The notes under the pieces: model-generated
Database searches by the model: none
What the model saw: only the letters and a program-made list of their open reading frames with translations
What the model was told of the DNA's origin: nothing
In this document: one piece after another, positions 61,255-64,000 of the stretch
How the letters are laid out: every line of letters starts with the position of its first letter
Position numbering within the stretch: the stretch's first letter is position 1
Assembly (NCBI GenBank): GCA_037783545.1
Contig: JBBELK010000446.1
Coordinates: forward strand, 1-64,000
DNA: 64,000 nt
Direction: 5' to 3'
From: Henricia sp. BOLD:AAB3569
Taxonomy: Eukaryota > Echinodermata > Asteroidea > Spinulosida > Echinasteridae
Position numbers and translations under genes: made by a program

Positions 61255-64000
61255 TCCCAACAGCCACGGTTAGGGAATAACCACGCAGCCGAGCTCCGTT
61301 TTCCCTAAACTCTGAAATTTCTCCGTCATTTCCCAGCGAAAATCTGTCAATTTTGCATGACAAGTGCGGAATATATACAGTTTGGAGCATGCAAAATTTG
61401 AAGTTGGTTGGAAAATTCCTTGATTTCCAAATTTGCCGGCATTTGGGACACACTTTGACCTAATTCCCGTCACAATCTGGGGTGAGTCAACGGCCGTACA
61501 AATGTACACCAGCGCGGCAGAGGGTGTCCCAACAGCCACGGTTAGGGGAATAACCACGCAGCCGAGCTCCGTTTTCCCTAAACTCTGAAATTTCTCCGTC
61601 ATTTCCCAGCGAAAATCTGTCAATTTTGCATGACAAGTGCGGAATATATACAGTTTGGAGAATGCAAAATTTGAAGTTGGTTGGAAAATTCCTTGATTCC
61701 AAATTTGCCGGCATTTGGGACACACTTTGACCTAATTCCCGTCACAATCTGGGGTGAGTCAACGGCCGTACAAATGTACACCAGCGCGGCGCATGCGCAG
61801 GGTGTCCCAACAGCCACGGTTAGGGGAATAACCACGCAGCCGAGCTCCGTTTTCCCTAAACTCTGAAATTTCTCCGTCATTTCCCAGCGAAATATGTCAA
61901 TTTTGCATGACAAGTGCGGAATATATACAGTTTGGAGCATGCAAAATTTGAAGTTGGTTGGAAAATTCCTTGATTTCCAAATTTGCCGGCATATGGGACA
62001 CACTTTGACCTAATTCCCGTCACAATCTGGGGTGAGTCAACGGCCGTACAAATGTACACCAGCGCGGCGCAGGGTGTCCCAACAGCCACGGTTAGGGGAA
62101 TAACCACGCAGCCGAGCTCCGTTTTCCCTAAACTCTGAAATTTCTCCGTCATTTCCCAGCGAAAATCTGTCAATTTTGCATGACAAGTGCGGAATATATA
62201 CAGTTTGGAGCATGCAAAATTTGAAGTTGGTTGGAAAATTCCTTGATTTCCAAATTTGCCGGCATTTGGGACACACTTTGACCTAATTCCCGTCACAATC
62301 TGGGGTGAGTCAACGGCCGTACAAATGTACACCAGCGCGGCGCATGCGCAGGGTGTCCCCAACAGCCACGGTTAGGGAATAACACGCAGCCGAGCTCCGT
62401 TTTCCCTAAACTCTGAAATTTCTCCGTCATTTCCCAGCGAAAATCTGTCAATTTTGCATGACAAGTGCGGAATATATACAGTTTGGAGCATGCAAAATTT
62501 GAAGTTGGTTGGAAAATTCCTTGATTTCCAAATTTGCCGGCATTTGGGACACACTTTGACCTAATTCCCGTCACAATCTGGGGTGAGTCAACGGCCGTAC
62601 AAATGTACACCAGCGCGGTGCAGGGTGTCCCAACAGCCACGGTTAGGGAATAACCACGCAGCCAAGCTCCGTTTTCCCTAAACTCTGACATTTCTCCGTC
62701 ATTTCCCAGCGAAAATCTGTCAATTTTGCATGACAAGTGCGGAATATATACAGTTTGGAGCATGCAAAATTTGAAGTTGGTTGGAAAATTCCTTGATTTC
62801 CAAATTTGCCGGCATTTGGGACACACTTTGACCTAATTCCCGTCACAATCTGGGGTGAGTCAACGGCCGTACAAATATACACCAGCGCGGCGCATGCGCA
62901 GGGTGTCCCAACAGCCACGGTTAGGGGAATAACCACGCAGCCGAGCTCCGTTTTCCCTAAACTCTGAAATTTCTCCGTCATTTCCCAGCGAAAATCTGTA
63001 AATTTTGCATGACAAGTGCGGAATATATACAGTTTGGAGCGTGCACAATTTGAAGTTGGTTGGAAAATTCCTTGATTTCCAAATTTGCCGGCATTTGGGA
63101 CACACTTTGACCTAATTCCCGTCACAATCTGGGGTGAGTCAACGGCCGTAGAAATGTACACCAGCGCGGCGCAGGGTGTCCCAACAGCCACGGTTAGGGG
63201 AATAACCACGCAGCCGAGCTCCGTTTTCCCTAAACTCTGAAATTTCTCCGTCATTTCCCAGCGAAAATCTGTAAATTTTGCATGACAAGTGCGGAATATA
63301 TACAGTTTGGAGCGTGCACAATTTGAAGTTGGTTGGAAAATTCCTTGATTTCCAAATTTGCCGGCATTTGGGACACACTTTGACCTAATTCCCGTCACAA
63401 TCTGGGGGTGAGTCAACGGCCGTAGCAAATGTACACCAGCGCGGCGCAGGGTGTCCCAACAGCCACGGTTAGGGGAATAACCACGCAGCCGAGCTCCGTT
63501 TTCCCTAAACTCTGAAATTTCTCCGTCATTTCCCAGCGAAAATCTGTCAATTTTGCATGACAAGTGCGGAATATATACAGTTTGGAGCATGCAAAATTTG
63601 AATTTGGTTGGAAAATTCCTTGATTTCCAATTTTGCCGGCATTTGGGACACACTTTGACCTAATTTCCGTCACAATCTGGGGTGAGTCAACGGCCGTACA
63701 AATGTACACCAGCGCGGCGCATGCGCAGGGTGTCCCAACAGCCACGGTTAGGGGAATAACCACGCAGCCGAGCTCCGTTTTCCCTAAACTCTGAAATTTC
63801 TCCGTCATTTCCCAGCGAAAATCTGTCAATTTTGCATGACAAGTGCGGAATATATACAGTTTGGAGCATGCAAAATTTGAAGTTGGTTGGAAAACTTCCT
63901 TGATTTCCAAATTTGCGGCATTTGGGACACACTTTGACCTAATTCCCGTCACAATCTGGGGTGAGTCAACGGCCGTATAAATGTACACCAGCGCGGCGCA
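61255..64000. repeat. Right low-accuracy part of the array
   Basis: Scattered single-base indels reappear here, for example TTAGGGAAT near 61273, TTGATTCC near 61695, GCGAAATATG near 61890, TCCCCAAC near 62357, AATAACACGC near 62377, TGGGGGTG near 63405, GTAGCAAATG near 63424 and AAAACTTCC near 63893. The underlying monomers still match the right domain (GCGGTGCAGG at about 62617, TGTAAATTTTGC at about 62997 and 63271). The array continues to the last base, where the final monomer is cut. Confidence 0.8.

Larger units (their letters stand above)
49386..61754. repeat. Right higher-order domain, units of 15, 13 and 12 monomers
   Basis: A B monomer with AAAATATGTC, CGGCATATGGGAC and TTTGAACTAAAT marks unit starts at 49386, 53504, 57083 and 60388 (intervals 4,118, 3,579 and 3,305 bp). 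Each is preceded by an A with CTTGATTTTCAAA. Shared internal runs include ACAAATATACACC with TGTAAATTTTGC and GAGCGTGCACAAT (54056, 58459, 62856), the A that follows them with the same changes (54335, 58738, 63135), GCGGTGCAGG plus GCAGCCAAGC (54881, 58186, 62585), and B with AATTCTTTGATTT (52400, 55154, 59284). Confidence 0.9.
1..64000. repeat. Tandem satellite DNA array, ~275-bp monomer, about 233 copies
   Basis: Every part of the window aligns to one monomer repeated head to tail in one orientation. Landmarks recur in fixed order in each copy: TGAGTCA, ACGGCCGT, a GC-rich hinge, TTAGGGG, GCAGCCGAGCTCCG, TTTGCATGACAAGTGCGG, a TATATA core, GAGCATGCAAAA, GGAAAATTCC, CAAATTTGCCGGC and GGGACACACTTTGACC. 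From 12 kb to 61 kb, monomer starts step by 273, 279 or 274 bp almost without exception. No unique sequence, transposon or gene interrupts the array. Copies differ by only a few substitutions each, and shared variants mark higher-order blocks. I do not recognise the family. A eukaryotic heterochromatic satellite (centromeric, pericentromeric or subtelomeric) is the likely identity. An intergenic-spacer subrepeat array is possible, but no rDNA is present to support it. Confidence 0.98.

Noticed and set aside
11988-63932. Dozens of 79-85-residue minus-strand frames starting MCPKCRQIWKSRN, with a CxxC-like start.
   Set aside because: One per monomer in a second frame, each closed by the same stop. 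The Cys pair is a by-product of the DNA repeat and no zinc-finger pattern follows.
1-64000. CRISPR array.
   Set aside because: There are no short direct repeats with unique spacers. The whole 275-bp monomer is repeated, and no cas-like gene is present.
1-64000. tRNA, 5S rRNA or SINE origin of the monomer (RNA polymerase III A and B boxes).
   Set aside because: I found no convincing B-box (GGTTCGANNCC) or paired A-box at proper spacing on either strand, and no poly-A tail or terminal T run.

Overview
The whole window is one uninterrupted tandem satellite array. I count about 233 head-to-tail copies, all in the same orientation, of a monomer close to 275 bp. I found no gene, RNA gene, transposon, CRISPR array or unique sequence on either strand. 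Long satellite arrays with higher-order structure are typical of eukaryotic heterochromatin (centromeric, pericentromeric or subtelomeric), so the source is almost certainly a eukaryote. I do not recognise the family and cannot name the organism. One standard monomer (12536-12808), counted by hand, is about 47% GC with 14 CpGs against about 15 expected. CpG is therefore hardly depleted, although many private variants are CpG to TpG or CpA changes.

Monomers are phased here to the TGAGTCA heptamer. They fall into three main length classes set by one GC-rich hinge about 30-50 bp in: A (273 bp), B (279 bp, 6 bp more, containing the palindrome GCGCATGCGC) and C (274 bp, same palindrome but lacking 5 bp of B). 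Rarer variants are 272 bp (EcoRI-creating or other 1-bp deletion) and A or B with a 1-bp T insertion. A and B lengths are multiples of three and one minus-strand frame has no stop, so that frame stays open for up to 9.9 kb. It closes at C, T-insertion or 272-bp monomers. I judge these giant frames non-coding.

Layout. 1-6200: same satellite full of indels (unpolished-read quality), with 7- to 9-monomer higher-order units. 5944-11983: two near-identical higher-order units of 12 and 10 monomers. 12-18 kb: the cleanest domain, a higher-order unit stepping from 7 to 6 to 5 monomers. 18.6-22.9 kb: a local triplet and a 1,652-bp-spaced duplication. 23-34 kb: a domain marked by a private variant, with units of 4 to 7 monomers. 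31-43 kb: several nested block duplications (3,563, 547, 552, 1,373 and 3,305 bp spacing). 43-61 kb: a domain with 12- to 15-monomer units, one of which carries an exact 3-monomer (825 bp) insertion matching sequence 36,848 bp to the left. 61.2-64 kb: indels reappear.

No genes work together here. The content of interest is array evolution (unequal exchange, block duplication, long-range transfer) and a compact cluster of palindromes in each monomer, including perfect AP-1/Gcn4-type and near-perfect NRF1-type matches. No previously undescribed protein system is visible. The satellite family itself may be undescribed, which only a database search can decide.
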